Source: an uncultured Acidimicrobiaceae bacterium (lineage in GTDB: Bacteria; Actinomycetota; Acidimicrobiia; Acidimicrobiales; RAAP-2). From it: a DNA stretch of 64,000 nucleotides. Every line of letters starts with the position of its first letter. Within the stretch, counting starts at the first letter, position 1. The stretch spans positions 1 to 64,000 of the forward strand of contig CAITPI010000052.1 of assembly GCA_903894295.1 (NCBI GenBank). Direction: 5' to 3'. Made by a program: the position numbers and the translations under genes. Shown piece after piece: positions 10,260 to 19,096 of the stretch. Under the pieces are notes generated by a model, which saw only the letters and a program-made list of their open reading frames with translations, searched no databases and was not told the origin of the DNA.

Positions 10260-11333
10260 TCAGAACTGCCGCAGGAAGCGGACGTCGTTCTCGATCAGGG
10301 CTCGCATGTCCGAGATCTGGTGGCGCATCTGGGCGCACCGGTCGATGCCGAAGCCAAAGGCGAATCCGGTCCACTCATCCGGGTCGATGCCCACGGCGGC
10401 GAAGACCGCCGGGTCCACCATCCCGCATCCTCCGAGCTCGATCCATCCCGTCTGGGAACAGGTTCGACAACCCTGGCCATGACAGATGGTGCAGGTGATC
10501 TCGAACTCGGCCGAGGGTTCGGTGAACGGGAAGTAGGCCGGCCGCAGCCGGGAGTGGATGTCGGGTCCGAAGTAGGCCGCCGTGAAGGCCTCGATGGTTC
10601 CCGCCAGATCGGCGAAGGTGATTCCCCGGTCAACCACCAGTCCTTCGATCTGGTGGAACACCGCAAGATGACGGGCATCGGGCGTGTCACGCCGGTAGCA
10701 GCGGCCGGGCATCACGGCATGGAGCGGCAGCGTCCCGGTGGCGACGGCCACTTCCATCTGGTGGATCTGGACCGGACTGGTGTGGGTCCGCAGCAGGGTT
10801 GACTCGGACTCCCCGACCTCCAGATAGAAGGTGTCCCACATGCCCCGGGCCGGATGGGCCGGAGGAATGTTGAGCGCTCCGAAGTTGTACCAGTCGGTCT
10901 CGACCTCGGGTCCTTCGGCCACCGTGAAGCCCATGGCGACGAAGACGTCCTCGAGTTCATCACGGGTCTGGGTGACAACGTGGAGGTGGCCCCGGCCTTG
11001 CGGGCTGGGCAACATGCCGGGACGGAACTCGGTGAGGTCCAGCTTCCCGCTTTCGAGCTCGGCGGCCAGTTCGGCCTCGGCCAGCACCGTGCGGCGCTCG
11101 TCCAGTTCGGACTCCAGTTCGGTCCGCACGGCGTGGAGCGTTTGGCCCAGCACTTTCCGCTCGGCCTCGCCGAGGGTGCCGAGTTGCCGGGAGAAGAGGG
11201 CGAGGGGCGACCGCTTGCCCATGAGCGCCGTGGCCAGTTCCCGCAAACCTTCGGTCGACGTTGCCGCCGCGATCGACTGCCGGGCCTCGGCCCGGAAACT
11301 CTCGAGGTCCAGGGTCTCGCTCACTGCCCACAT
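10260..11333 (-). CDS. pheS: Phenylalanine--tRNA ligase alpha subunit
   Basis: FEITCTICHGQGCRTCSQTGWIELGGCGMV, GFAFGFGIDRCAQMRHQISDMR. Confidence 0.96.
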   Translation of the reverse strand: MWAVSETLDLESFRAEARQSIAAATSTEGLRELATALMGKRSPLALFSRQLGTLGEAERKVLGQTLHAVRTELESELDERRTVLAEAELAAELESGKLDLTEFRPGMLPSPQGRGHLHVVTQTRDELEDVFVAMGFTVAEGPEVETDWYNFGALNIPPAHPARGMWDTFYLEVGESESTLLRTHTSPVQIHQMEVAVATGTLPLHAVMPGRCYRRDTPDARHLAVFHQIEGLVVDRGITFADLAGTIEAFTAAYFGPDIHSRLRPAYFPFTEPSAEFEITCTICHGQGCRTCSQTGWIELGGCGMVDPAVFAAVGIDPDEWTGFAFGFGIDRCAQMRHQISDMRALIENDVRFLRQF

Positions 11334-11472
11334 CCCGGCTGACGTTGCTCGCTCCGCATTTCTCCAGCGTAGAACGGCCAGCGCCTCAGCGGGTTCACGA
11401 CCCGGCCGGACCGACCGGACGCCCTGACACTTCCCGGCCCGGGAACGACCAAGGGATCTCCACCGGTCACGG

Positions 11473-12276
11473 TCATGCCAACCGTTGCTGACGGGCCGCC
11501 TCGAAACACAACACGGCAGCGGCCGCACTGACGTTCAGCGACTCGGCCCGACCGGCCATGGGAATGGTCACCCGGGCCGACAGCGACCGGGCCAGATCGT
11601 CCGGAAGCCCGGCCGCCTCGTTGCCGAGCACAATGGCGACCGGCCGGTTCCAGTCAAAGGTGCTGTAGTCCTCACCGGAGCGAACCAGGGTACCCACCGT
11701 CGTGAATCCCGCCGACGTGAGGCGGGACAGCACTTCGGACGGATCGCCGCCGAGCACCACGGGAAGATGGAACAACGAGCCGGCCGAAGAACGCACGGTC
11801 TTCGGATTCGTCGGATCGACACTGCCTTGACACAACACCACACCCCCCGCCCCGGCCGCGTCGGCCGTCCGGATGACGGTTCCCACGTTGCCCGGATCCC
11901 GTAGGTCGACGCCGACGACCAGGAGGCGCTCTTCGAGAACCGCGTCAAGGGGACGGGAGGAGTACGCGGCCACGGCAAGGACCGGCTGGGCCGTCACCGT
12001 GTCGGCAATCCGCTCCACGACCCCCTCGGACAGGTCGTAGACCCGGACGCCGGACCCAAAGGCACGGTCCACCACGGCCGAAGCCGCCGGCGACGTGCGC
12101 CCCTTGGGCGACACATACACCGCTTCGATCGACACACCGGCGTCCAGGGCAACGCCCAGGAGCTCGGCTCCTTCCAGAACCACGACGCCCTCGGCGGCCC
12201 GCAAACTCCGCTTCCTGAGAAGCTGCCGCAGGCGCCGGATCCGTTGGTGGGTGAAGGCGAGGCCGGATTCGCTCAG
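11473..12276 (-). CDS. TrmH/SpoU family RNA 2'-O-methyltransferase (start uncertain; ORF track start is TTG at 12204)
   Basis: [67 protein letters not shown]; upstream in-frame [19 protein letters not shown] looks coding. Confidence 0.88.
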   Translation of the reverse strand: MSESGLAFTHQRIRRLRQLLRKRSLRAAEGVVVLEGAELLGVALDAGVSIEAVYVSPKGRTSPAASAVVDRAFGSGVRVYDLSEGVVERIADTVTAQPVLAVAAYSSRPLDAVLEERLLVVGVDLRDPGNVGTVIRTADAAGAGGVVLCQGSVDPTNPKTVRSSAGSLFHLPVVLGGDPSEVLSRLTSAGFTTVGTLVRSGEDYSTFDWNRPVAIVLGNEAAGLPDDLARSLSARVTIPMAGRAESLNVSAAAAVLCFEAARQQRLA

Positions 12277-12647
12277 GAATCGGCTCCGGTGGATGCCAGC
12301 GCGGCCGAAGCCACGCCAACCAACGAAGCGAACGCTTCGGAATCGGTCACGGCGAGGTCGGCGAGCACCTTGCGGTCGACTTCGACGCCGGCCTGGTGCA
12401 GTCCCGCGATGAAACGGCTGTAGCTCATGCCGTGCAGGCGTGTCGCCGCATTGATGCGCTGGATCCAGAGCTTCCGGAAGTCACCCTTGCGGGCCCGACG
12501 GTCGCGGAAGGCGTACTGCCCCGAGTGCATGACCTGCTCGTTGGCCGACCGGAACGAACGGCTCTTGCTTCCGTAATAACCCTGCGCCTGCTCCAGAATG
12601 GCGCGGTGATGCTTCTTGGCGTGAACGGCACCCTTTACTCGGGCCAT
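12273..12647 (-). CDS. rplT: 50S ribosomal protein L20
   Basis: [26 protein letters not shown]...[10 protein letters not shown]-like L20 signature. Confidence 0.97.
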   Translation of the reverse strand: MARVKGAVHAKKHHRAILEQAQGYYGSKSRSFRSANEQVMHSGQYAFRDRRARKGDFRKLWIQRINAATRLHGMSYSRFIAGLHQAGVEVDRKVLADLAVTDSEAFASLVGVASAALASTGADS

Positions 12648-12665
12648 GGGAGTTCTCCTTCTCTG

Positions 12666-12757
12666 CTTGGTTCCGGTCGACGACCGGCACTCGCTCTACT
12701 TGGTTCCGGTCGACGACCGGCACTCGCTCTACTTGGTTCCGGTCAACGACCGGCACT
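12666..12757. repeat. 33-bp tandem repeat (2.8 copies) in rpmI-rplT spacer; each unit carries a CCGGTCG-A-CGACCGG inverted repeat
   Basis: cttggttccggtcgacgaccggcactcgctcta at 12666-12698 and 12699-12731, partial third copy 12732-12757 (gtcgac to gtcaac). Confidence 0.97.
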
Positions 12758-12838
12758 GGTGGTGATCTGCGTTCGGCCTTGGGGGCCGCACTGCGTTGCC
12801 GTCATGGGTGGGCGCTCCGGTGGAGTCCCACCATGGAC

Positions 12839-13033
12839 TCAGCGGCCGAGCATCCTCTTCACTTGCTTCTCCATGCCGGGAGAAAAGTCTGTCTCCCGAC
12901 CCAACCGGCGCTTGCGGGTCGGGGACTTTCCCTCGAGGAGGTGTGCCCGGAACGCCTTGCCGCGACGCAGGCGTCCGGTTCCGGTGATCTTGACCCGCTT
13001 GGCGGCTCCGGTTCGTGTCTTCATCTTGGGCAT
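12839..13033 (-). CDS. rpmI: 50S ribosomal protein L35
   Basis: [31 protein letters not shown]. Confidence 0.96.
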   Translation of the reverse strand: MPKMKTRTGAAKRVKITGTGRLRRGKAFRAHLLEGKSPTRKRRLGRETDFSPGMEKQVKRMLGR

Positions 13034-13036
13034 CTC

Positions 13037-13780
13037 TCAGGCCTCTCCTTCACTTGCCGCCGCCACCGGGGTGACGGTCTCGGTCTCGGTCTCGGTCTCG
13101 GTCGCCGGGCTGGTCCCGGGGACTTCGGTCACTGCTTCTTCGCCAGGTGCGGAACCGTCCCCGGAAGGAGCGGCGCCGTTGGAGCCGCCCGCAGCCGGAG
13201 TTGACGCTCCCTGGGCTTCACGTTCATTGCCACTCTTTGCCCCTGAGGACTGCTTGGCCCGCTTGTCGGGGGCCAGCACCATCACCATGTTCCGGCCGTC
13301 GAGTCGCGGGACCGTCTCCGACTTCCCCAAACCATCCATCTGTTCGGCGATCCGATCCAGGATCTTCTTGCCGAGTTCCGGGTGGTAGACCTCACGGCCC
13401 CGGAACATGATGGTGATCTTGACCTTGTGACCCTCTTCGAGGAACTTGGCCACCTGTCGGGTTTTGGTGTCAAAGTCGCCCGGTCCGATCTTGGGCCGGT
13501 ACTTCATCTCCTTGATGCCGACATGAACCGCTTTGCGGCGGGACTCCTTGGCCCGCTGGGCCGCATCGAACTTGAACTTGCCGTAGTCCATGATGCGACA
13601 CACCGGAGGATTGGCGCCGGGCGCCACTTCAACGAGATCGAGATCAAGATCCCGGGCGATCGACAGTGCTTCGGGAAGCGCCTTGATGCCGAGTTGTTCG
13701 CCGTCGGGATCTACCAGACGGACCTCACGGGCCCGGATCCGGTCGTTGATGCGGGGCTCACTGGTGGTGGGCGTTGCTAT
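13037..13780 (-). CDS. infC: Translation initiation factor IF-3; N-terminus extends upstream of the ORF track to a probable ATA start; C-terminal low-complexity tail
   Basis: In-frame ATPTTSEPRINDRIRAREVRLVDPDGEQLGIKALPEALSIARDLDLDLVEVAPGANPPVCRIMDYGKFKFD; stop TGA at 13787-13789 bounds the frame. Confidence 0.93.
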   Translation of the reverse strand: MATPTTSEPRINDRIRAREVRLVDPDGEQLGIKALPEALSIARDLDLDLVEVAPGANPPVCRIMDYGKFKFDAAQRAKESRRKAVHVGIKEMKYRPKIGPGDFDTKTRQVAKFLEEGHKVKITIMFRGREVYHPELGKKILDRIAEQMDGLGKSETVPRLDGRNMVMVLAPDKRAKQSSGAKSGNEREAQGASTPAAGGSNGAAPSGDGSAPGEEAVTEVPGTSPATETETETETVTPVAAASEGEA

Positions 13781-13993
13781 TCGACTTCACTCCCTGTCTT
13801 GGGGCCCCGGATGATCCGTGGCCAGCACAATGAGGGGCGGAGTCTCCACCGGAACGCACGCGTCTGCGCACTCCCGATCCCATGAACCCGTCGCACCGTG
13901 TCACGTCGACTACCCATGATGTTGTGGCCGGGTGGGAGCTTCGCGCTGCGAAACCCCGCTTCCTCGTCTTTCTGTTGCCATAGGCTAGCAGTC

Positions 13994-14443
13994 GTGAGCT
14001 CACTATGGACACCCGATGGAGAACGACCGGTCGCAAGGCACCCCGGGAGCGACACTCCGCCACCCTCCCCGTTCGCCGGAGCCGAAGAACTCTCCGACGC
14101 CGAGATGCCGAGCGCCGAGGAGATCGAGGCGATGCGGGCCGAACTGGCCAATGCGCCGGTCGAGGTGATCGTCGCCAACCACTGCTACGGACTGTTCGAG
14201 TTGGCGGCGGTCTACCTGTCCCAGCAGCCACCGTTGCTTACCCAGGCCCGACTGGCCATCGATGCCCTGTCGTGTCTCGTCAACGGCCTCGCCGGCCGCC
14301 TGGGAGAGACCGAACCGACGCTGAAGGACGGTCTGGCCCAACTCCAGATGGCCTTCATCCAGATCGACGGCGTCCAGCGGGCTGGAACCTCCGGTCTGGA
14401 AGGAGCCGGCGAGGATCCGCCGGCTGAAACCGACGCCGGGTGA
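13994..14443 (+). CDS. DUF1844-type conserved actinobacterial protein
   Basis: VSSLWTPDGERPV...ANHCYGLFELAAVYLSQQPPLLTQARLAIDAL; GTG start. Confidence 0.75.
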   Translation: MSSLWTPDGERPVARHPGSDTPPPSPFAGAEELSDAEMPSAEEIEAMRAELANAPVEVIVANHCYGLFELAAVYLSQQPPLLTQARLAIDALSCLVNGLAGRLGETEPTLKDGLAQLQMAFIQIDGVQRAGTSGLEGAGEDPPAETDAG

Positions 14444-16143
14444 ACCCCGGCCCTGACGAGCAGGCGTTCGGGCCCGACCCCTCACCAGTCCGGGGTGCCG
14501 GCGCCCAGGATCCCAACTCCGACCCGGGCCCGGAACCCGGCGGCAGAATCGACCGGGGTCGACTACGAAGTTTTCTCGGACTCTCCATTGGCCTCGTCGG
14601 CCCCCGGGCCAATCTGGCCGTCTCCGGCGTCCTGATCACCCTGTTCGTCCAGCAGCGGGCCTCGGGGGCACTGGCGGTCACGTTCGCGCTCACCGCCAAC
14701 CGGCTGCTCAGTTGGATGACCTATCCGGTGGCCGGACGGTTGAGCGACCGCACCCGGAGCCGGGTGGGTCGCCGCACGCCCTACATGGCCGGAGCGCTCA
14801 TCATGATGGGTGCCGCCACCTGGATGTTCACGGTCGTGCAGGGCTACTGGCTACTGGTGCTCTTCATCGTCATCGCCCGACAGGCCTCGGCCGTCTTCAC
14901 CCTGACCAACGTGGCCGTGGTGCCCGAGGTCTTCGGTCGCAGCCGTTGGCTGAAAGCACTCATCCTGACCACGGTGCTCGGGTCGATCGCCAGCCTGGGC
15001 ATCAAGGCCATCGTGGTGACGACCTGGAAGCAGGGAGATCCTTCCACCTGGAACCTCCCGTTCCAGGTGGCGTCGGTGATCATGATCTGCGTCGGTCTGG
15101 CCGTCCTGCTTCTGGTGCGGGAAGCACCGGCCGCCCTGGTCGGAGCCCAGGTTGACCGGACCGAAAGGAACCGCCCGGCCCTGTCCGACCTGAAGGAGAT
15201 CCTCGAGGGTCCGAACGCCAAGGTGCTCGTCAGCGGCACGTTGCTCTTCTGGTCCGGCGTTGGCTCCACCGCCTACGTCGCCATCCTCTTCTTCCAGAGG
15301 AACCTGCACGCCGGAGCAAGCGCCCAGACCATCGCCGGTCTCGCCACCGGTCTTCCGGTCTTCGTCATCGGCATCGCCCTCGGGATTCCCCTGGCCCGGT
15401 GGCTGAAGCCCCGCCAGCTCGCCATCGGCGCTCCCCTGTTGGGGGCGCTGTTGGCCGGCGTCCAGTACTTCGACACCCACATCTGGCAGGCCGTCGTGCT
15501 GTCCTACATCGGCGCCCCGTTCATCGGGGCCTACATCATCGTGATGGCTCCCCTGCTGCTGCAGTTGCTTCCCCGGGCCGGTGGTCTCGGGGAGCGACTG
15601 GGTCTGCTGCTCTCGCCGTTCAACCTTTGTGCCGTGATCCTCGCCTACGCCGCGGCCGTCACCGTCCAGGTCACCGGAAACTACCGGCTGATCTGGCTGT
15701 TCCCGGCCGCCACCGGAGTCGGTCACGCCCTGGTCAACTGCTGGCTCCGGTACCCCCAACGCGACGCCACCCGGCCCGACATGGTCAAGCGACTCTGGAC
15801 CTGGGCCATGGTGCAGGCCGAGGCCATGGCCGACACCGGACTGATGGCCGGACTGTTGGCGGCCCCCCTCCTCGGCGTGGTCACGGCCGAAGACGCCGAC
15901 AGCGCCGTGGTGATCGACATGGCCCGGAACATCCTGGGCAACCCGTATGAGCCGTTCGACGCGGACGACGGGGCCAACCCGGTCGAGAACGACGGGACAT
16001 CCGGCGACGCACCCGTCGAGACGACAGCTGCCGGGTCGGCATCGGGCGCCTTCGGTGCGCCCACCCCGGACGGTGATCTCCCCGGACCGGGTGCCCCGGA
16101 CCGGGACGACGATCCGGCCGGTCCGGATCGGGATCTTCCCTGA
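14440..16143 (+). CDS. MFS transporter (GPH/sugar-like) with acidic, Pro/Gly-rich C-terminal tail
   Basis: About 12 hydrophobic segments, RLSDRTRSRVGRRTPYM loop motif; GTGA overlap with upstream gene. Confidence 0.85.
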   Translation: MNPGPDEQAFGPDPSPVRGAGAQDPNSDPGPEPGGRIDRGRLRSFLGLSIGLVGPRANLAVSGVLITLFVQQRASGALAVTFALTANRLLSWMTYPVAGRLSDRTRSRVGRRTPYMAGALIMMGAATWMFTVVQGYWLLVLFIVIARQASAVFTLTNVAVVPEVFGRSRWLKALILTTVLGSIASLGIKAIVVTTWKQGDPSTWNLPFQVASVIMICVGLAVLLLVREAPAALVGAQVDRTERNRPALSDLKEILEGPNAKVLVSGTLLFWSGVGSTAYVAILFFQRNLHAGASAQTIAGLATGLPVFVIGIALGIPLARWLKPRQLAIGAPLLGALLAGVQYFDTHIWQAVVLSYIGAPFIGAYIIVMAPLLLQLLPRAGGLGERLGLLLSPFNLCAVILAYAAAVTVQVTGNYRLIWLFPAATGVGHALVNCWLRYPQRDATRPDMVKRLWTWAMVQAEAMADTGLMAGLLAAPLLGVVTAEDADSAVVIDMARNILGNPYEPFDADDGANPVENDGTSGDAPVETTAAGSASGAFGAPTPDGDLPGPGAPDRDDDPAGPDRDLP

Positions 16144-16162
16144 CATCGGGCGCCCGGCCGGA

Positions 16163-17380
16163 TCAGTTGACCTTCAACGGGATCGTGCCGACGTCCGAGA
16201 TGCTCGTTGACCGCCAGTGACCGTCAACCCGGGTGAACACCTTCTCGGTCACCCGGACCGTGATCGCCGTGAAGATGGGGACATTCACCAGCCGCGGTGT
16301 ACCCGAGACCACACCGGTCGGGGAAAGCCGGAGTCCTGCGGGCAGAGCCAACCCACAGGCCGCATGGTGGCGTCGGTCGCACTTGGGCAGGGTGACCTTG
16401 CCCCAGTGCAGCTGCGTCACCTCCGGGGAGGCGCTCGGGGTCACCAACTGCGCCCGGAGTTGAACCGGCCCATACGCCTGGCCGTTGTTCGCCGGGGGCA
16501 GAGGTGACAGGTCGGCGCCAAAGGTCTCGTTCACGATCCGGCCGCGGCCGAAGTCGGCCACGACCAGTTGGTCCCCCGGACGGGAGGCGACGCCGGTCGG
16601 AAAGTTCCAGCCCGTGCCGATGGCGGTCTCCGTCCCCAACGGGGTGATCTCGACCACCCGGTTGTCGAAGGTGTCGGCCACAAAGACGTCACTCCTTCCG
16701 TCCACGGCGACACCGAACGGCGCCAGAAGGCCGGTCCCAACCGGGGTCTCGGCGCCGGACGGGGAGATCTCGACCACCCGGTTGTTTCCGGTGTCGGCGA
16801 CATAGATGTCACCGGAGTTGTCGACGGCCACCCCGGAAGGCAGGGAAAGGCCCGAACCACGTACCAGTTCGTCGCCGGCCGGCGTGAACTCCACCACCCG
16901 GTTGTTCCCGCTGTCGGCGACATAGATGTCACCGGAGTTGTCGACGGCCACCCCGGCCGGAGCCAGCAGTCCCGAACCGATGGTCTGCCCCGATCCGGAC
17001 GGCGTGATCTCGACCACCTCGTTGTTGCCGGTGTCGGCCACAAACACGTCACCGGAGTTGTCGACGGCCACACCCTTGGGGGTGCCAAAACCGGACCCGA
17101 CGACGGTCGACGTACCCGACGGCGTGATCTCGACCACCCGGTTGTTCCCGCTGTCGGCGACATAGATGTCACCGGAGTTGTCGACGGCCACCCCATAGGG
17201 CTGGCTGAGCCCACCGGCCAACGGGACCTCTGCCGCCACGGCCGTCGATGCCGCCCCGGAGACCGCCACCATGCCCGCTGGCCCGTTGGCCAAAACCAAC
17301 AGGACGATCACCACCGCCGGTCCCCTGTGGCGCATCAAGCCCCGCCGGGCGGCAACGCCGGCCCGGAATCCCGAAATCAC
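16163..17380 (-). CDS. Secreted NHL-repeat beta-propeller protein with C-terminal Ig-like region
   Basis: Signal peptide; repeated PxGVAVDNSGDIYVADSGNNRVVEITPSG; C-terminal LPAGLRLSPTGVVSGTP. Confidence 0.88.
   Translation of the reverse strand: MISGFRAGVAARRGLMRHRGPAVVIVLLVLANGPAGMVAVSGAASTAVAAEVPLAGGLSQPYGVAVDNSGDIYVADSGNNRVVEITPSGTSTVVGSGFGTPKGVAVDNSGDVFVADTGNNEVVEITPSGSGQTIGSGLLAPAGVAVDNSGDIYVADSGNNRVVEFTPAGDELVRGSGLSLPSGVAVDNSGDIYVADTGNNRVVEISPSGAETPVGTGLLAPFGVAVDGRSDVFVADTFDNRVVEITPLGTETAIGTGWNFPTGVASRPGDQLVVADFGRGRIVNETFGADLSPLPPANNGQAYGPVQLRAQLVTPSASPEVTQLHWGKVTLPKCDRRHHAACGLALPAGLRLSPTGVVSGTPRLVNVPIFTAITVRVTEKVFTRVDGHWRSTSISDVGTIPLKVN
16600..17215 (-). repeat. 120-bp (40-aa) coding tandem repeats of the NHL propeller
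   Basis: cggttgttcccgctgtcggcgacatagatgtcaccggagttgtcgacggccaccccg recurs every 120 bp with few differences. Confidence 0.95.
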
Positions 17381-17601
17381 CGGACCGTCAGGGTCACTGC
17401 TTCCATGCGCCCACCATGTCCGGCCACCACCAGGAAGTCCACTTCCGCATCGATCCCGATCGTGCGGGTTCCGTCGGCAATGGCCGTGCAGTGGAAGTCG
17501 AACCGTCGGCCGTCGTCGGTGCCAACCGTGCCGAGGCCGCGCGGTTCGTCAAAGTGGAGGACACGTCCACGGAGGATGCCGGAGGCAGGTATCGATGACA
17601 C
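17377..17601 (-). CDS. Cold-shock-domain-like small protein
   Basis: VSSIPASGILRGRVLHFDEPRGLGTVGTDDGRRFDFHCTAIADGTRTIGIDAEVDFLVVAGHGGRMEAVTLTVR; GTG start just after hisG stop. Confidence 0.7.
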   Translation of the reverse strand: MSSIPASGILRGRVLHFDEPRGLGTVGTDDGRRFDFHCTAIADGTRTIGIDAEVDFLVVAGHGGRMEAVTLTVR

Positions 17602-17606
17602 GGCGA

Positions 17607-18509
17607 TCAGTGCACGATCTTGGCCAGAGCCAGTTCGATGACGTCGGTCGCCCCCCGGTCCTTCAGGGCGGGGATCAGGATGTTGATCTCGGACTTCGGA
17701 ACCACCGTCTCCACGGCGAAGCCCCCACCACCAAAGAGTTCCGACACGGTGGGCGACCGAAGGGCCGGCAGCACCTCGATCACCGCCGCCAACTGCTCGG
17801 TGGGGACGTTCAGCTTGACCAGCACCTTGCCCCGGGCTTCGAGCACCCCCTGCAGAAGGGTGAGCAACTGGTCCATGGCGTGACGCTTGGCGGGATCTTC
17901 GGCCGCCGCCGGATTCGCGATCAGTTCCGTATGGGAGACAAGCAGGGTGTCCACGATCCGCAGGCCGGCCGCCCGGAGGGCCCGCCCGGTTTCGGTGATC
18001 TCGACCACGCAGTCGGCGATGTCGGGCACCTTCGCCTCGGTGGCTCCATAGGAGAGGCTGACCTCGGCCGAGATTCCGTGCCGGTCCAGAAACCGGCGGG
18101 TGAGCTCGGGGTACTCGGTCGACACCCGCAACACGCCATGGTCGGCGGTCGCCATGGCGGCGAGATCGCCCACGGACTCGACGTTGGACTCGGCCGGGAC
18201 GGCGAGCACCACCCGGATCGGATTGGCGGTCGCCTTGGAGTATTCGAGCGAGCCCAGCGAGGTGACCACACTGCCCCGTTCCTCGATCCAGTCCCGGCCG
18301 GTGATGCCGAGGTCGAAGAGTCCATCGGCGACGTAGACCGGAATCTCCTGGGGACGGAGAATGCGGACATCGAGCACCCGGGGATCGTCGATCGAGGCCC
18401 GATACTCCACATCGGAGGACCGCTTGACCGCAAGGTCGGCTTCGGCGAACAGCGCCAGGGTGGCCTTTTCCAGTGACCCCTTGGGGAGGACGACCCGCAG
18501 CATCGTCAT
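17607..18509 (-). CDS. hisG: ATP phosphoribosyltransferase (long form)
   Basis: MTMLRVVLPKGSLEKATLALF, GITGRDWIEE, C-terminal regulatory region. Confidence 0.95.
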   Translation of the reverse strand: MTMLRVVLPKGSLEKATLALFAEADLAVKRSSDVEYRASIDDPRVLDVRILRPQEIPVYVADGLFDLGITGRDWIEERGSVVTSLGSLEYSKATANPIRVVLAVPAESNVESVGDLAAMATADHGVLRVSTEYPELTRRFLDRHGISAEVSLSYGATEAKVPDIADCVVEITETGRALRAAGLRIVDTLLVSHTELIANPAAAEDPAKRHAMDQLLTLLQGVLEARGKVLVKLNVPTEQLAAVIEVLPALRSPTVSELFGGGGFAVETVVPKSEINILIPALKDRGATDVIELALAKIVH

Positions 18510-19096
18510 CGACTCCCGGTGGCGAATCCAACCCGGGCCGGTCCGGCCGAGCGGACGATCTGCTCCATGACCGACACCGTGGAGAGTGCCGTCATGACCG
18601 CTTCCCGACCCTTGTTCGTCTCGTCGGGCCGGGACCGCACCAGCGCCTGATCCACCGTGTCCGTGGTCAGTACGCCGAAGATCACCGGAACGCCGGTCGC
18701 CAACTGGACCTGCTGGATGCCGGCGGCGCACTCTCCGGCCACAAAGTCGTAGTGGCTGGTGTCGCCCCGGATGACCGCCCCGAGGCAGACAACCGCATCG
18801 ACCACACCCGAAGTGGCCATGGTCTGGGCCACCATCGGGAACTCGAAGGCACCGGCCGCCCAGGCCACGACAACGTGGGCGAGGTCGACACCCTGTTCCT
18901 CCAGATAGTCGAGCCCTCCGGTCAGCAGTCGGTGGGTGATGCCCCCGTTGAACTCTCCGCAGACGAAACCGATCCGGGTCGTGATCCCTTCGGGCCCGCC
19001 TCCGAGCGAGGCGGAACCGTCGAGGGCGGTTCCCACCCGGCCGGCAATGGTCGCCTTGGCGCCGTTTGGCAGAAGGGTTTCGTCAGAGGACGTCAT
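18506..19096 (-). CDS. ribH: 6,7-dimethyl-8-ribityllumazine synthase
   Basis: VVAWAAGAFEFPMVAQTMA, CLGAVIRGDTSHYDFVAGE, PVIFGVLTTDT. Confidence 0.95.
   Translation of the reverse strand: MTSSDETLLPNGAKATIAGRVGTALDGSASLGGGPEGITTRIGFVCGEFNGGITHRLLTGGLDYLEEQGVDLAHVVVAWAAGAFEFPMVAQTMATSGVVDAVVCLGAVIRGDTSHYDFVAGECAAGIQQVQLATGVPVIFGVLTTDTVDQALVRSRPDETNKGREAVMTALSTVSVMEQIVRSAGPARVGFATGSR

Noticed and set aside
12666-12757. CRISPR-like repeat array
   Set aside because: Repeats are directly tandem with no unique spacers and only 2.8 copies
12396-13388. Plus-strand ORF of 330 aa overlapping infC-rpmI-rplT
   Set aside because: Antisense frame in GC-rich DNA opposite well-conserved ribosomal genes; low-complexity composition
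14851-16146. Long minus-strand ORF opposite the MFS gene
   Set aside because: Gly/Asp/His-rich antisense translation typical of high-GC spurious ORFs
16147-16156. CGGGCGCCCG palindrome between convergent MFS and NHL genes as terminator
   Set aside because: No loop space and no T-tract; short GC palindromes are expected by chance at this composition
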